A stretch of 64,000 bases of DNA from Methylobacterium durans (GCF_003173715.1 NZ_CP029550.1:1612001-1676000); one strand, 5' to 3'; positions 10,485 to 19,879 are shown, counted from the first letter of the stretch. Program-made: numbers and translations. The notes: generated from the sequence alone by a model not told the origin.

Positions 10485-11821
10485 ACCGTCGCGCGCAGGC
10501 CGAGCACCACGCTGTTGCGGAGCCGCGCGAGGTCGGGCCGGCGCGGATTGCCGGCCCCGCCGCCGGGGGCGGCGACGTATTGCAGGCTCGGCTGTACGGT
10601 GAAGCCGGGCGCGACGACCGCCTGATAGGTCAGCTCCAAAGCGGTCTCGCTGCGCCGGATCGGGAGGGGAAGCCCCGCGAAGAGGGCGCGGTCCCAGTCG
10701 GAGAGGCGGGCGCGCCGGGCGATGCGGGTATGGGCGAGCCCGAGACCGGCGACGTCGTCGGGCCGGCCCGGCAGCAGCCCCTTGTAGACGATGCCGGCAT
10801 CCGCGTAGAGGCTGACGAGGCTCGCGGGCGACGGCGAGGCGGCCACGCGCGCGAACACGGCCGCGCCGCGCTCGCCCGCCTCGTCCTCCCGATAGACGGT
10901 CTGATCGAAAAGCGCGTAGAGCCCGTCGTTCCCCCGGCGCCGGGCCGGCAGGCCGGAGCTCCAGGGGGCCGCGAGCGGCACGCCGCCGCGATCGATCCGG
11001 ACATCGTCGAAGGCGCCGAAATGGTGGAAGTAGCCCACCTTCACGACGCCCGTGAGGTCCGGGCCGGGGCCGCCGAGGCTGTAGGCCCGCGCGGCCTCCG
11101 CGATCAGGAAGGGCGATCCGTGCAGGCTGAAATCCGTCCCGTCCGGATTGCGGCGCTGCGGATCGAGGGCGAGGCGGCTCCCGCGCGCGTGAGCCGGGTC
11201 CCCGTTGAAGAGGCCGAACATCAGGCTCGTCTCCGGGGCGGCCTCCCATCTGACCCGGAGACCCGGGGTCGCGAGCGGCGCGGCCGGCCCGCCCGACGGC
11301 AGGTTGGCCGCGGCGATCACCGGCCAGCCGAAGGTGCCGTTCGTGAACAGCGTCGCGGACGGGCTGACCAGGAACTCGGCGTCCGCGGCGAGGTTGCCGG
11401 CGCGGAGGCTGAGCGTCCGGTCGAGGAAGCCCTGCTCCAGCCAGAGTTCGTGCAGCCGCGTCGCCGGCAGGCCCTCGATCCCGCTGACGGGCGCGAGGCT
11501 CCCGACATGGTAGCGCGTCGGCCCGGTCCCGTGGATCTGGTAGGCATTGGCGTGGACGCGCAGCCCCTGCCAGCCGGCCAGCACGCCGAGATCGGCATCG
11601 ACCTGGACGTCGAGCCGGCCCTCGTACACGCTCCGCCGCCGCAGGCCGCCGCGCAGGATTCCGATGGTCTCGCCGATGGAGGTGAGGCCGATCTCGATGC
11701 CCCGCGCCTTAAGGGCCGCGCGCCCGTCATCGAGGGCCGAGGCAAGCCCTGCCGGCGCGCCGGCGAGGAAGGCTGCGGCCAGCAGGATGCCGCATAGACG
11801 CGAACGCAGCCGTCCGGCCAT
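10475..11821 (-). CDS. OprB-family carbohydrate-selective porin
   Basis: The 448-residue protein has a signal peptide (LCGILLAAAFLAGAPAGLAS) and no cytoplasmic features. OprB traits include GRLDVQVDADLGVLAGWQGL, LHELWLEQGFLDRTLSLRAG and FLVSPSATLFTNGTFGWP. A GFTVQPSLQYV segment leads to a terminal beta strand ending ...LGLRATVQY with a C-terminal aromatic residue. It should form an outer-membrane beta-barrel for sugar uptake. ATG 11821 is preferred over a GTG at 11830. It is probably a single-gene unit. Confidence 0.88.
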   Translation of the reverse strand: MAGRLRSRLCGILLAAAFLAGAPAGLASALDDGRAALKARGIEIGLTSIGETIGILRGGLRRRSVYEGRLDVQVDADLGVLAGWQGLRVHANAYQIHGTGPTRYHVGSLAPVSGIEGLPATRLHELWLEQGFLDRTLSLRAGNLAADAEFLVSPSATLFTNGTFGWPVIAAANLPSGGPAAPLATPGLRVRWEAAPETSLMFGLFNGDPAHARGSRLALDPQRRNPDGTDFSLHGSPFLIAEAARAYSLGGPGPDLTGVVKVGYFHHFGAFDDVRIDRGGVPLAAPWSSGLPARRRGNDGLYALFDQTVYREDEAGERGAAVFARVAASPSPASLVSLYADAGIVYKGLLPGRPDDVAGLGLAHTRIARRARLSDWDRALFAGLPLPIRRSETALELTYQAVVAPGFTVQPSLQYVAAPGGGAGNPRRPDLARLRNSVVLGLRATVQY

Positions 11822-11891
11822 TGACGCCACTCGAACTCTGGAAACGCGGAGGACGGGAGCCCGAGAATGGGACTCCCGCGGGGATCGGCCG

Positions 11892-13577
11892 TCAGGCGGC
11901 GCGGATCGTGGCGAGGAAGCTCCTGACCTCGCGGTCGAGGGCCGTGGCCTGCCCGGTCAGGTCGGAGGCCGAGGCGAGGACCTGGGCGGCGGCCGCCCCG
12001 GTCTCGTCGGCCGCGCTCGCCACCCCCGCGATGTTGGCGGAGACCTCACCGGTGCCCACCGCCGCCTGCCCGACATTGCGGACGATCTCCCGCGTTGCCG
12101 CACCTTGCTCCTCCACAGCCGCCGCGATCGCGGCCGCGACCGCGTTCATTTCGCGGATGCGGGCCGAGATGCCGCCGATCGCGCCGACGGCCTGCCCCGT
12201 CGCGGCCTGGATCGCGCCGATCTGGCGCTCGATCTCGCCGGTGGCCCGGCCCGTCTGGCCCGCGAGTTCCTTGACCTCGCTCGCCACCACCGCGAAGCCG
12301 CGTCCCGCTTCGCCGGCCCGGGCCGCCTCGATCGTCGCATTGAGCGCCAGCAGGTTGGTCTGATCGGCGATGGTCGAGATCAGGGCCACGACCTCCCCGA
12401 TCCGGGTGGCGGACTCGGCGAGGTCGCGGACGAGCTCGTTCGTCGCGTCGGCCTCCGTGACGGCGGAGGCGGCGAGTTGCGACGAGCCGTCGACCTGCCG
12501 CCCGATCTCCGCCACCGAGGCGCCGAGCTCCTCGGCCGCGGCCGCCACGGTGGCGACGTTCGATCCGGCCTGCTCCGCCGCGGCCGCGACCGTGGCGGAT
12601 TGGGCGGCCGTCTCGCCCGCCGCGCTCGTCATGCCCGTCGCGGTGAGCTGAAGCTGGCCCGCCGAGCCGGACACCGTGCCGACGATCCCGCCGACGGCCT
12701 GCTCGAACCGGTCGGCCATGTCGCGCAGCACCGCCTTGCGCTGCGTCTCGGCATCGGTGCGGGCCTGCGCCGTCTCCACCTCGAGCTGCCGGGTGCGGAT
12801 CAGGTTGTCCTTGAACACCTGCACGGCCGCGGCCATGGCGCCGATCTCGTCGCGGCGATGCGCACCGGGGATCTCCCGGCCCGTGTCCCCTTCGGCCAGG
12901 ACGCGCATCGATGCCGTGATGCCGGTGATCGGCCGGGCGATCCAGAAAAAGCACAGGGCGGCAGCGCCGAGCGCGAGACCGATCGCCAGCGCCAAGCTCG
13001 CGAGGCTCACGCTCCCCGAGCGCGTCGCGCTCGCGACGCCACCCGCGGCTTCGCTCGCCGCCCCCTGCCGGTTGATCTCGACGAGCCGGTCGAGGACCTC
13101 GCCGGAGGCGTCGTAGAGCTTGCGGGCATCCGGATCGGCGACGAGCCTGAGGGCTCCGGCGGATTCCCCGCGCGCGGCGGCCGCCTGGATCGGCGCCGTG
13201 GCGGCGACGTAGCGCTCCCAGAGCGTCGAGAAGGTCTCGTAGGTCGACCGCTCCGCCGGCGACGAGATCATCGGCTCGTAGGTCTTGCGCGCGTCCGCCA
13301 GCAGCGTCACCTGCCTGCCCAGAAGCTCGACCGCCTCGGCGAGGGAGCCGGCATCGTCTCCGAGCGTCGCCAGCCGGTACTGCCGCAGGCGGTAGTCGGA
13401 GGTGATGGTGTTGATGCGGTTGACGATGTCGACCGAGGGCAGCCAGTTCGTCGCGATCTGATCGAGGTGGCCCCGCATCGTCCGGGTTTCGTGGACGATG
13501 AACAGGCCCTGCGCCGCAGTCATGAGGGCCATCACGGCGAAGAGCGACATCAATATTGATTTAATTGATAATTTCAT
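11892..13577 (-). CDS. Methyl-accepting chemotaxis protein
   Basis: A 561-residue receptor from the ATG at 13577; a TTG four codons earlier is possible. It has a membrane helix at the N-terminus (SILMSLFAVMALMTAAQG), then a four-helix-bundle type periplasmic domain. A second membrane helix follows near residue 200, then HAMP (ITGITASMRVLAEGDTGREI). The cytoplasmic signalling hairpin centres on STIADQTNLLALNATIEAAR. The ligand is unknown; the sensor domain resembles general 4HB_MCP domains. No che genes are nearby, so it likely feeds a cluster elsewhere. The terminus lacks the CheR-binding pentapeptide. Confidence 0.95.
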   Translation of the reverse strand: MKLSIKSILMSLFAVMALMTAAQGLFIVHETRTMRGHLDQIATNWLPSVDIVNRINTITSDYRLRQYRLATLGDDAGSLAEAVELLGRQVTLLADARKTYEPMISSPAERSTYETFSTLWERYVAATAPIQAAAARGESAGALRLVADPDARKLYDASGEVLDRLVEINRQGAASEAAGGVASATRSGSVSLASLALAIGLALGAAALCFFWIARPITGITASMRVLAEGDTGREIPGAHRRDEIGAMAAAVQVFKDNLIRTRQLEVETAQARTDAETQRKAVLRDMADRFEQAVGGIVGTVSGSAGQLQLTATGMTSAAGETAAQSATVAAAAEQAGSNVATVAAAAEELGASVAEIGRQVDGSSQLAASAVTEADATNELVRDLAESATRIGEVVALISTIADQTNLLALNATIEAARAGEAGRGFAVVASEVKELAGQTGRATGEIERQIGAIQAATGQAVGAIGGISARIREMNAVAAAIAAAVEEQGAATREIVRNVGQAAVGTGEVSANIAGVASAADETGAAAAQVLASASDLTGQATALDREVRSFLATIRAA

Positions 13578-13699
13578 GGCCTTGTCCAATCGAGACCCGT
13601 CAAAAAGAAGCTATTGCTGCCATTAAATATAGATTTTACTGATTAACCCGGCATTTCGCAGCGATGATGACGCGCCGATCGCCAAGAACATTTCGCGTC

Positions 13700-13735
13700 A
13701 AAAGAAAACGCCGCCCAGGGTGTCCCTGGACGGCG
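13700..13735 (-). terminator. Rho-independent terminator of bfr
   Basis: On the minus strand a 12-bp stem with one mismatch (CGCCGTCCAGGG against CCCTGGGCGGCG, loop of three) is followed directly by TTTTCTTTT. It lies about 70 bases past the bfr stop codon. This is the clearest intrinsic terminator in the window. Confidence 0.85.
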
Positions 13736-13803
13736 TCACGCATTTCTGTTCACGAGGACCCGCTCCGAACCGGCGCGCGGCGCGCCGGCCGGAGCGCGAG
13801 CCG

Positions 13804-14301
13804 CTACTCGACCTCGGGCTCGATCTTGTCGAGGCCGCCGATGTGGCGCTGCGCGTAGAGCGGCAGGCCGATCTGCTTGATCAGTTCGAGTTGCGTCTCG
13901 AGGAAGTCGATGTGGCCTTCCTCATCGGTGGCGAGATCCTCGAACAGGATCTTCGAGACGCGATCGTTGATCGACTCGCAGTATTTCGCCGCCTCCAGAT
14001 AGAGCGAGCGGGCCTCGTTCTCGGCGGCGAGGTCGCACTCGATGATCTCCTGGACGTTCTGCCCGATCCGCAGCGGGTCGAGTTCCTGGAGATTGGGAAA
14101 GCCCTCGAGGAAGAGGATGCGGTCGACGAAGCGATCCGCGTGGTTCATCTCCTCGATGGATTCCTTGCGCCAGTATTTGGCGAGCTCGACGTAGCCCCAA
14201 TCGTTGAGCATGCGAAAATGGAGCCAGTACTGGTTGACCGCCGTCAGCTCGCTACGCAACCCTCGATTGAGGTACTCGATGACTTTGGTGTCGCCCTTCA
14301 T
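13804..14301 (-). CDS. bfr: Bacterioferritin
   Basis: The 165-residue protein starts at ATG 14301 with AGGGAGACAGG upstream. It is a 24-mer iron-storage protein that oxidises Fe(II) at a di-iron site. Ligands are all visible: E18, E51, H54, E94, E127 and H130. Met52 is the heme-bridging residue that distinguishes bacterioferritin from ferritin. It lies 52 bases downstream of the bfd-like gene on the same strand, so the two are probably co-transcribed for iron loading and release. The terminator follows at 13700-13735. Confidence 0.97.
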   Translation of the reverse strand: MKGDTKVIEYLNRGLRSELTAVNQYWLHFRMLNDWGYVELAKYWRKESIEEMNHADRFVDRILFLEGFPNLQELDPLRIGQNVQEIIECDLAAENEARSLYLEAAKYCESINDRVSKILFEDLATDEEGHIDFLETQLELIKQIGLPLYAQRHIGGLDKIEPEVE

Positions 14302-14353
14302 CCGCCTGTCTCCCTGAGGCACTTGTCAGCCGGGAGGGGCGGTCCTGCACGCG

Positions 14354-14611
14354 TCAGGCGGCGATCCCCTCCTCCGCTGTTTGGACCTTGACCAAAGAGC
14401 AGGTGCTTGCGCAAGCGGGCGAACAGGAATGTGCGGCCTCATCAAGGGCCTTCTGCATGATCGATCGGATGGTCCGGGCGCAGCGCCCGCATTTCGGGCT
14501 GCAACCGAGGCAGGCATAGACCTGCGCGGGCGTGCGCGGGCAGCCCGGTCCCGGACCCAGGCAGGAGCGCACGGCGCCATCGGATAGGACGTTGCAGGAA
14601 CAGACGATCAT
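14354..14611 (-). CDS. bfd: Bacterioferritin-associated ferredoxin-like [2Fe-2S] protein
   Basis: The 85-residue protein starts MIVCSCNVLSD. It is a BFD-like [2Fe-2S] protein with ligands at C4, C6, C41 and C44 (CSC...CxxC in SPKCGRC). Bfd reduces the heme of bacterioferritin to release stored iron. Between the cysteine pairs is an extra cysteine-rich stretch (CLGPGPGC), and the tail has four more cysteines (SCSPACASTCSL). The tail is longer than in E. coli Bfd (64 residues). A dyad at 14748-14772 upstream may be an iron-response operator. Confidence 0.9.
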   Translation of the reverse strand: MIVCSCNVLSDGAVRSCLGPGPGCPRTPAQVYACLGCSPKCGRCARTIRSIMQKALDEAAHSCSPACASTCSLVKVQTAEEGIAA

Positions 14612-14979
14612 TCGGGACCGCAACTCGGGATGCGGCGTAGGCCGCAGGGTGACGGACGGCCGAGCGGGATGACCACCCGACCGATGGTGCGACGATGCCG
14701 GGACAGGGGAGGATCCGAAAATCCGAGTTCCGGCACAGCTTTGACGACTAGATTAGAATTATTGAAATCTAGAGCACTTTCAATGGGTTAGCCTTGATGC
14801 ACCTCACTTGGCAGCGCGGCTTCGCTCCGTCAAGGGCTCCCGCGCACCACCCGTGTCGGCTGCGTCCGAATGTGACAGGTGCGGCCTGACCCGGTCGCTC
14901 AACCGGCCCGCCTCGCGCCATCGTAGCACCGGCCGCGCCAATCTGGTATACGGAATGCCAACAAACGGAGGGCGCCCGC
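14612..14979. other. Divergent intergenic region between bfd and the deacetylase-like gene
   Basis: About 370 bases with no supported gene. It holds the AT-rich dyad at 14748-14772 and must carry promoters for the leftward bfd-bfr unit and the rightward deacetylase-like gene. The latter has ACGGAGG about 10 bases before its ATG. Confidence 0.4.
14748..14772. promoter_or_regulatory. Inverted repeat upstream of bfd-bfr, possible iron-responsive operator
   Basis: The perfect 7-bp repeat CTAGATT and AATCTAG is separated by 11 bases, in an AT-rich patch inside GC-rich DNA. It lies about 140 bases before bfd. The inner TTAGAA resembles half of the Irr (ICE) box of rhizobia, but the second half does not match well. 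The function is an inference. Confidence 0.35.
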
Positions 14980-15906
14980 ATGACCATTCTGTTCCACCAT
15001 CCCGCCGCGTTCGAGCACCGGACTCCGCACGGGCATCCCGAGCGCCCGGAGCGGATGCGCGCGGTGCAGAAGGCGCTGGAAGCGGAGGCTTTCGCCGGGC
15101 TCGACCGGCGCGCCCCCGAGCCGGCTCCCCTTGCCACCGTGACCCTCGCCCATCCCGAGGCGTGGGTGCAGGCGATCGTGGCAGCGGCCCCGACCGACGG
15201 CCTGGTCAGCATCGATTCGGACACCGTCCTGTCGCCGGGCACGCTCGATTGCGTGCTGCGGGGCGTCGGCGCGGGCGTCCAGGGTGTCGATGCGGTGATG
15301 AGCGGGGCGGCCAAGAACGCGTTCTCGGCGATGCGCCCGCCCGGCCACCATGCGGAGAAGACACGCGCCATGGGGTTCTGCGTGTTCAACAACGCGGCGA
15401 TCGCCGCGCGGCACGCCCGGACCGTGCACGGAGTCGAGCGCGTCGCCATCGTCGACTGGGACGTCCACCACGGCAACGGCACCCAGGACATCTTCTGGGA
15501 TGATCCTTCGGTGCTGTTCTGTTCGAGCCACCAGATGCCGCTCTATCCCGGCAGCGGCGCCGTCTCGGAGGAGGGCGAGCACGGCACCGTCGTGAATGCG
15601 CCGCTTCGTCCCGGCGCCGATGGCGAGAGCTTCCGCGAGGCCTTCGAGAGCCGCATCCTGCCGCGCCTCAAGGCGTTCCGGCCCGACCTCATCATCATCT
15701 CGGCGGGCTTCGACGCGCATTGGCGCGATCCGCTGGCGAACCTGATGCTGGAAGCCGAGGATTTCGAATGGGCGACCCGGCAGGTCCTGGAGGAGGCCGA
15801 GCGCTGCTGCCAGGGCCGCGTCGTCTCGCTGCTCGAGGGCGGCTACGACCTGACCGGCCTCGCGGATTCGGTTTCCGCGCACGTGCAGGTGCTGATGGAG
15901 GCGTGA
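14980..15906 (+). CDS. Histone-deacetylase-superfamily amidohydrolase (acetylpolyamine type)
   Basis: The 308-residue protein is a class II HDAC-like zinc hydrolase. Motifs are HPERPERMRAVQ at the N-terminus, the active-site RPPGHHAEKTRAMGFCVFNN (catalytic His pair), the zinc ligands in DWDVHHGNGTQDIF and SAGFDAHWRDPL, and the LEGGYDL glycine/tyrosine loop. Bacterial members usually deacetylate acetylpolyamines or small molecules rather than histones. The start has an ACGGAGG ribosome site. It converges with the peptide-export ABC transporter with only 10 bases between stops, which probably reflects packing, not a shared job. Confidence 0.93.
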   Translation: MTILFHHPAAFEHRTPHGHPERPERMRAVQKALEAEAFAGLDRRAPEPAPLATVTLAHPEAWVQAIVAAAPTDGLVSIDSDTVLSPGTLDCVLRGVGAGVQGVDAVMSGAAKNAFSAMRPPGHHAEKTRAMGFCVFNNAAIAARHARTVHGVERVAIVDWDVHHGNGTQDIFWDDPSVLFCSSHQMPLYPGSGAVSEEGEHGTVVNAPLRPGADGESFREAFESRILPRLKAFRPDLIIISAGFDAHWRDPLANLMLEAEDFEWATRQVLEEAERCCQGRVVSLLEGGYDLTGLADSVSAHVQVLMEA

Positions 15907-15916
15907 GCCTTCCCTC

Positions 15917-18064
15917 TCACTCCGCCGCCCGCGCCGGCGCGAGCGCGGCGGGCGTCGGCTCCGGCCGCTCGAAGCCGAGCACTTGGTCGGCATGCGCGAT
16001 CGTGGCGGGGCGGTGGGCGACGATGACCCGGGTCATGTCAAGCTCGCGCAAAGCTGCGGCGATCGCGGCCTCGGTCGGCTCGTCGAGGTGGCTCGTCGCC
16101 TCGTCGAGGAACAGGATGTCGGGGCGCCGGTAGAGGGCGCGGGCGAGGATGACCCGCTGCTTCTGTCCGCCGGAGAGCGTCGAGCCCATGTCGCCGACCA
16201 GCGTCTCGAAGCCCATCGGCGTGCGCCGGATGTCGGCGAGGATCGCGGCGCGGGCGGCGCATTCCTCGATCCAGCCCTGGTCCGGCCGCTCGTCGAAGCA
16301 GGCGATGTTCTCGGCGATCGAGCCCGCGAACAGCCCGTCGTTCTGCATCACGCCCGCGATCCGGCGGCGATAGGCGGCGGGGCCGATCGTGCGGATGTCG
16401 CGCCCGTCGACCGCGACGCTGCCCTCGCTCGCCGAGAGCAATCCCATCATGATCTTCATCATGGTGGTCTTGCCGCAGCCGGAGGGGCCGGTAATGGCGA
16501 AGCTCGTACCCGCCGGCACGTCGAAGCCGAGGCCGCGAAAGATCCAGGGCTCGTCGGCGCCGTAGCGCAGCGCGAGGCCGCGCACGGCGATGGCGCCCGC
16601 CCGCGAGCCGGCGACGGCGGGAGCCGCCACCTCCGGCGGGGCCGCGCCCGGCCGCTCCTCGGGCTCGGTCAGCACGACGTCGGAGAGCCGATCCGTCTGC
16701 ACGTCGAGCATGCGCAGCTTGAAGCCGGACTCGATGAGATTGCCGACCCGCTGCGAGAACTGGTCCCGGTAGGTCAGGAAGGCGACGAGCATGCCGAGCG
16801 TCATCGACTGCTCGATCACGGCGCGCGCGCCGAGCACCAGCAGGATCAGCCGGTCGGCGCCGAACAGCAGCTCGTTCGCCCGGCCGAAGACGAGGTCGAG
16901 GCGCTGCAGGCGCAGCCGCGCGTTCAGCGCCGTGACGAACTGGTTCATCCAGGCGCCGCGGCGGCGCTCGCGAAGCCCGAGGAGCTTCACGCTCGCCATG
17001 CCCCGCACCGTCTCGATGAAATGCGTCTGCTGGCGCGCCTCGGCGACGATCGCCTCCTCGGTGCCCTCGCGGTAGGCCGCGAAGGCCGCGACCCGGAGCG
17101 CGGTCGTCAGCGCCGTCGAGATCAGGGCGACGAGGGCGAGCCAGCCGCCGTAGACGGCGAGCATGATCAGCATGCCGATCGACATGATGCCGTCGAGCAC
17201 CGCCTGGACGAGGTCGGTGGTGAGGCCCTTCTGGATCGTCGCGAGGGAGCCGAACCGGGAGATCACGTCGCCCACGTGCCGCTTCTCGAAATAGTCGAGG
17301 GGCAGGCGCGAGAGGTGGTCGAACAGGCTGCCCGACCATTGATAATTCAGCGTCGAGCCCGCCAGCATGATGGCCCAGGTGCGCGCCACCGCGAGGGCGA
17401 GTTGGACGAGGAGCAGGAGCACGACGCCGATCGCGACCACGAGCAGGAGGTCGAGGTCGGCGTTCACGATCACCTCGTCGATCACGATCTGCGAGGCGAT
17501 CGGCATCAGGATCGCGATGAGCTCGATTCCGAGGGACAGGGCGAGGATCTGCCCGAGCGCGCCGCGCACGCCGCCGATGTTGCGGAACAGGTCCGCGAGG
17601 CGAAAGCCCGGGGGCGGGCTCGCGCGCACGAAGCCCTGATTCGGGCTCACCTCGAGCGCCACGCCCGTGAACTCGCGCGAGGCCTCGGCCAGGGTGAGGC
17701 TGCGGCGCCCGCGGGCGGGATCGTGCACGACGATGCCCCTGGCGCGCACCTCGGCCAGCACCACGAAGTGGTTGAGGCCCCAGTGCAGGATGCAGGGCAG
17801 CTTGAGGCGGCCGAGATCGGTGAGCTCGACGCGCAGCGCCCGGGCCGCGAGACCCATCGTCCCCGCGAGGTCGATCAGGTTGCGCAGGGTCATGCCCTTG
17901 AGGGAGAGGGCGTGGCGGCGGCGCAGCGCGCCGAGATCGATCGCGTGCCCGTGGTGGCCGAGCACCATGGCGAGGCAGGCCATGCCGCACTCGGCGGCCT
18001 CGGCCTGCAGGATGACGGGCAGGCGCCGGCCGAAGCCGAACTGGAGGGCGTCGCGCACGGCCAC
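15917..18064 (-). CDS. Peptidase C39 ABC transporter for double-glycine peptides
   Basis: The 715-residue protein has three parts. The N-terminal C39 cysteine peptidase (residues 1-130) has Q20, C26 (QAEAAECGMACLAMV), H99 (HWGLNHFVVL) and D115. The ABC exporter membrane domain spans about residues 160-440. The ATPase has GPSGCGKTT, LSGGQKQRVILARAL and ILFLDEATSHLDE. Such proteins cut double-glycine leaders and export the mature peptide through the inner membrane. The HlyD-like adaptor ends 3 bases before its start, so they form an operon. The likely cargo is the divergent peptide at 20008-20235. All catalytic residues are present, so cleavage should work. Confidence 0.95.
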   Translation of the reverse strand: MAVRDALQFGFGRRLPVILQAEAAECGMACLAMVLGHHGHAIDLGALRRRHALSLKGMTLRNLIDLAGTMGLAARALRVELTDLGRLKLPCILHWGLNHFVVLAEVRARGIVVHDPARGRRSLTLAEASREFTGVALEVSPNQGFVRASPPPGFRLADLFRNIGGVRGALGQILALSLGIELIAILMPIASQIVIDEVIVNADLDLLLVVAIGVVLLLLVQLALAVARTWAIMLAGSTLNYQWSGSLFDHLSRLPLDYFEKRHVGDVISRFGSLATIQKGLTTDLVQAVLDGIMSIGMLIMLAVYGGWLALVALISTALTTALRVAAFAAYREGTEEAIVAEARQQTHFIETVRGMASVKLLGLRERRRGAWMNQFVTALNARLRLQRLDLVFGRANELLFGADRLILLVLGARAVIEQSMTLGMLVAFLTYRDQFSQRVGNLIESGFKLRMLDVQTDRLSDVVLTEPEERPGAAPPEVAAPAVAGSRAGAIAVRGLALRYGADEPWIFRGLGFDVPAGTSFAITGPSGCGKTTMMKIMMGLLSASEGSVAVDGRDIRTIGPAAYRRRIAGVMQNDGLFAGSIAENIACFDERPDQGWIEECAARAAILADIRRTPMGFETLVGDMGSTLSGGQKQRVILARALYRRPDILFLDEATSHLDEPTEAAIAAALRELDMTRVIVAHRPATIAHADQVLGFERPEPTPAALAPARAAE

Positions 18065-18067
18065 GCC

Positions 18068-19339
18068 TCAGCCGCCCTCGGTGACGAGATCGACGCTGCG
18101 CTTGACCCGAAAGAGCGGGTCGAGCAGCCAGCGGTAGAGCGGGCGCGTTTCCAGCGCGATGTCCGCCTCGACGCGCATGCCGGCCTCGAGCCGGCGGCGC
18201 TCGCCGTAGGCCAGCACGCCGTCCTCGTCGGGCCGCACCACGATCCGGTAGATGCCGCCGGCCTTCCGCACGCCCGCGGTCTCGGGCACGTCGTCCCCGT
18301 CCAGGGGTGCGCGCGTCACCTCCGTCACCACGCCGCGGTAGAGGCCGAAGCGCTGGAAGGGGAAGGCGGCGTAGCGCAGCATCACCGAAGCGCCCGTCTC
18401 GATGAAGCCGATCGAAGCGGAATCGACGAAGAGATTCGCCTGAAGCCGCCCCTCGCTCGGCAACAGCGTGAGCAGGGTTGCGCCCGCCCCCACGCTCTGG
18501 CCAGCCTGAGCGCGGATCGAGGTGAGGATGCCGGCCTCGGGCGCACGCACCTCGATCGCCCGGCGCGCCTCGCTCTCGGCCCGCTGCTGCTCCAGCTGGG
18601 CCGCGCTGCGGTCCATGTCGGCGATGTCGCGGGCGAGGCGGTCGTCGAAGGTCGCCCGCTGCGACTTGAGGTCGGCGATCCGGCCACCGAGCTGCAGGTT
18701 CGTCTGCTTGAATTGGGCAAGCTGCGTGCTCGCCTGCATGTAGAGGTAGTTCTGGCTCTGCAGGTCGGCGGCGCGGGCGAGGCCGTTGGTGACGGCCTTC
18801 GCGAGCACGTCGACGCGCTCCCGCAGGGGCTGGACCAGCCGCTCCTGCAGGTCGATCTGCTCGGACAGCTGGTGGGCCTGCGCCTCTAGGTTCGCGATCT
18901 GCTCCGAGAGCGCGCGCTTCTCGGTCTCGGCGGTGGAGGCACGCAGGCTCCGCTGCTTCTCGACGCTCTCCTTCTGCCGGCCGAGCTCGTCGATGACCCG
19001 GGTCTGGGTCGGGCCGCTCGCGGAGACCGCGTCGAGATCGATCGTGAAGAGGAGCTGGCCCCGCTCGACCCGACCGCCCTCGCGGCCCCCCGCGGCGCTG
19101 ACCCGGCCCGCAACGGGGCTCGTCAGCGTGATCAGGCCGACATTCGGCGTGAGCAGGCCCTGCGCATGGACGCGGCGGGTGTAGCTACCGAGGGCGGCGT
19201 AGGCGAGCGCGGCGAGGATCAGCGCGAGGCAGACCCCGGTCACGAAGCGCAGAGGCAGCGGCTGAACGAGCTGCGCTTCGCCGAGCCAGGCATCGCGCCG
19301 GGCCGCGGCGACCTCGCGCCGGAAGAGCGGCGACGTCAT
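18068..19339 (-). CDS. HlyD-family periplasmic adaptor of the peptide exporter
   Basis: The 423-residue membrane fusion protein has an N-terminal membrane helix (RFVTGVCLALILAALAYAAL), a lipoyl-like half (LITLTSPVAGRVS), and a long coiled coil of about 150 residues (ALSEQIANLEAQAHQL and on). The second half (EVRAPEAGILTSIRAQAGQS) and a beta-barrel region (GIYRIVVRPDEDGV) follow. It resembles the CvaA/bacteriocin-secretion subgroup. With the C39 transporter and an unlinked TolC-like outer-membrane channel it should make a type I secretion system. It is the first gene of the two-gene operon, transcribed away from the peptide gene. Confidence 0.93.
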   Translation of the reverse strand: MTSPLFRREVAAARRDAWLGEAQLVQPLPLRFVTGVCLALILAALAYAALGSYTRRVHAQGLLTPNVGLITLTSPVAGRVSAAGGREGGRVERGQLLFTIDLDAVSASGPTQTRVIDELGRQKESVEKQRSLRASTAETEKRALSEQIANLEAQAHQLSEQIDLQERLVQPLRERVDVLAKAVTNGLARAADLQSQNYLYMQASTQLAQFKQTNLQLGGRIADLKSQRATFDDRLARDIADMDRSAAQLEQQRAESEARRAIEVRAPEAGILTSIRAQAGQSVGAGATLLTLLPSEGRLQANLFVDSASIGFIETGASVMLRYAAFPFQRFGLYRGVVTEVTRAPLDGDDVPETAGVRKAGGIYRIVVRPDEDGVLAYGERRRLEAGMRVEADIALETRPLYRWLLDPLFRVKRSVDLVTEGG

Positions 19340-19563
19340 CGCGGCCCTTTTGGCCGGCCGGGGCGGTGAAGATCAAGGGGCAATGTCCGCAAGCGCACGG
19401 TTCGCGGACCCGCCGCTCGACGGGATGGGCGTCCCCACGGAAGCGACGGCCGCCGAAGCGACAGTGCGAGGCGGAGCACTGCAGACCGGCATTCCTCGAT
19501 GTTGCAGTGCAGCATGAGCCGATCGCCGAACCTGCCCCGGCCGGCCTACGCAACTCTTCGTAC

Positions 19564-19589
19564 GAAACAGGACGAAGATACCCTGTTTC
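19564..19589. promoter_or_regulatory. 8-10-8 inverted repeat upstream of the exporter operon
   Basis: GAAACAGG and CCTGTTTC form a perfect 8-bp dyad with 10 bases between. It lies 225 bases before the HlyD-like gene. The spacing fits a dimeric repressor or activator site, but no regulator is known. Confidence 0.4.
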
Positions 19590-19861
19590 AGGCACTTGGA
19601 GGCGCGCGCTGAGCCGATGCTTGACCGTTTCCGCATCGCGCCCCGCGGCGTCACGAACGCAGGTTGCGTCATCCGACCGCACCCTGCGCGATTTCGCGCG
19701 CGCTTCCGGCAGCTTGCCGCCATTGAGGCCGAATTGCGGCGCTGCCTTGCTTTGGCCATCTCCCCGACGGCGCAGCGCTCTGACCGCTCCAAAAGCTCCG
19801 TTCCCGGAGGAAGATACCGCCGAGCTGCAGCTCGAACGGGGCAGCATGAATTTTGAATGCC

Positions 19862-19879
19862 GAGCAATTCGTATTGCTC
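19862..19879. promoter_or_regulatory. 7-4-7 inverted repeat upstream of the glycine-zipper peptide gene
   Basis: GAGCAAT, TCGT, ATTGCTC is a perfect 18-base dyad about 130 bases before the peptide start. Its size is like a LuxR-type or other dimeric regulator site. The identity of the regulator is unknown. Confidence 0.45.

Noticed and set aside
14980..15906. Deacetylase-like enzyme as part of the peptide system
   Set aside because: It converges with the exporter operon and belongs to a common metabolic family. No shared promoter or modification logic.
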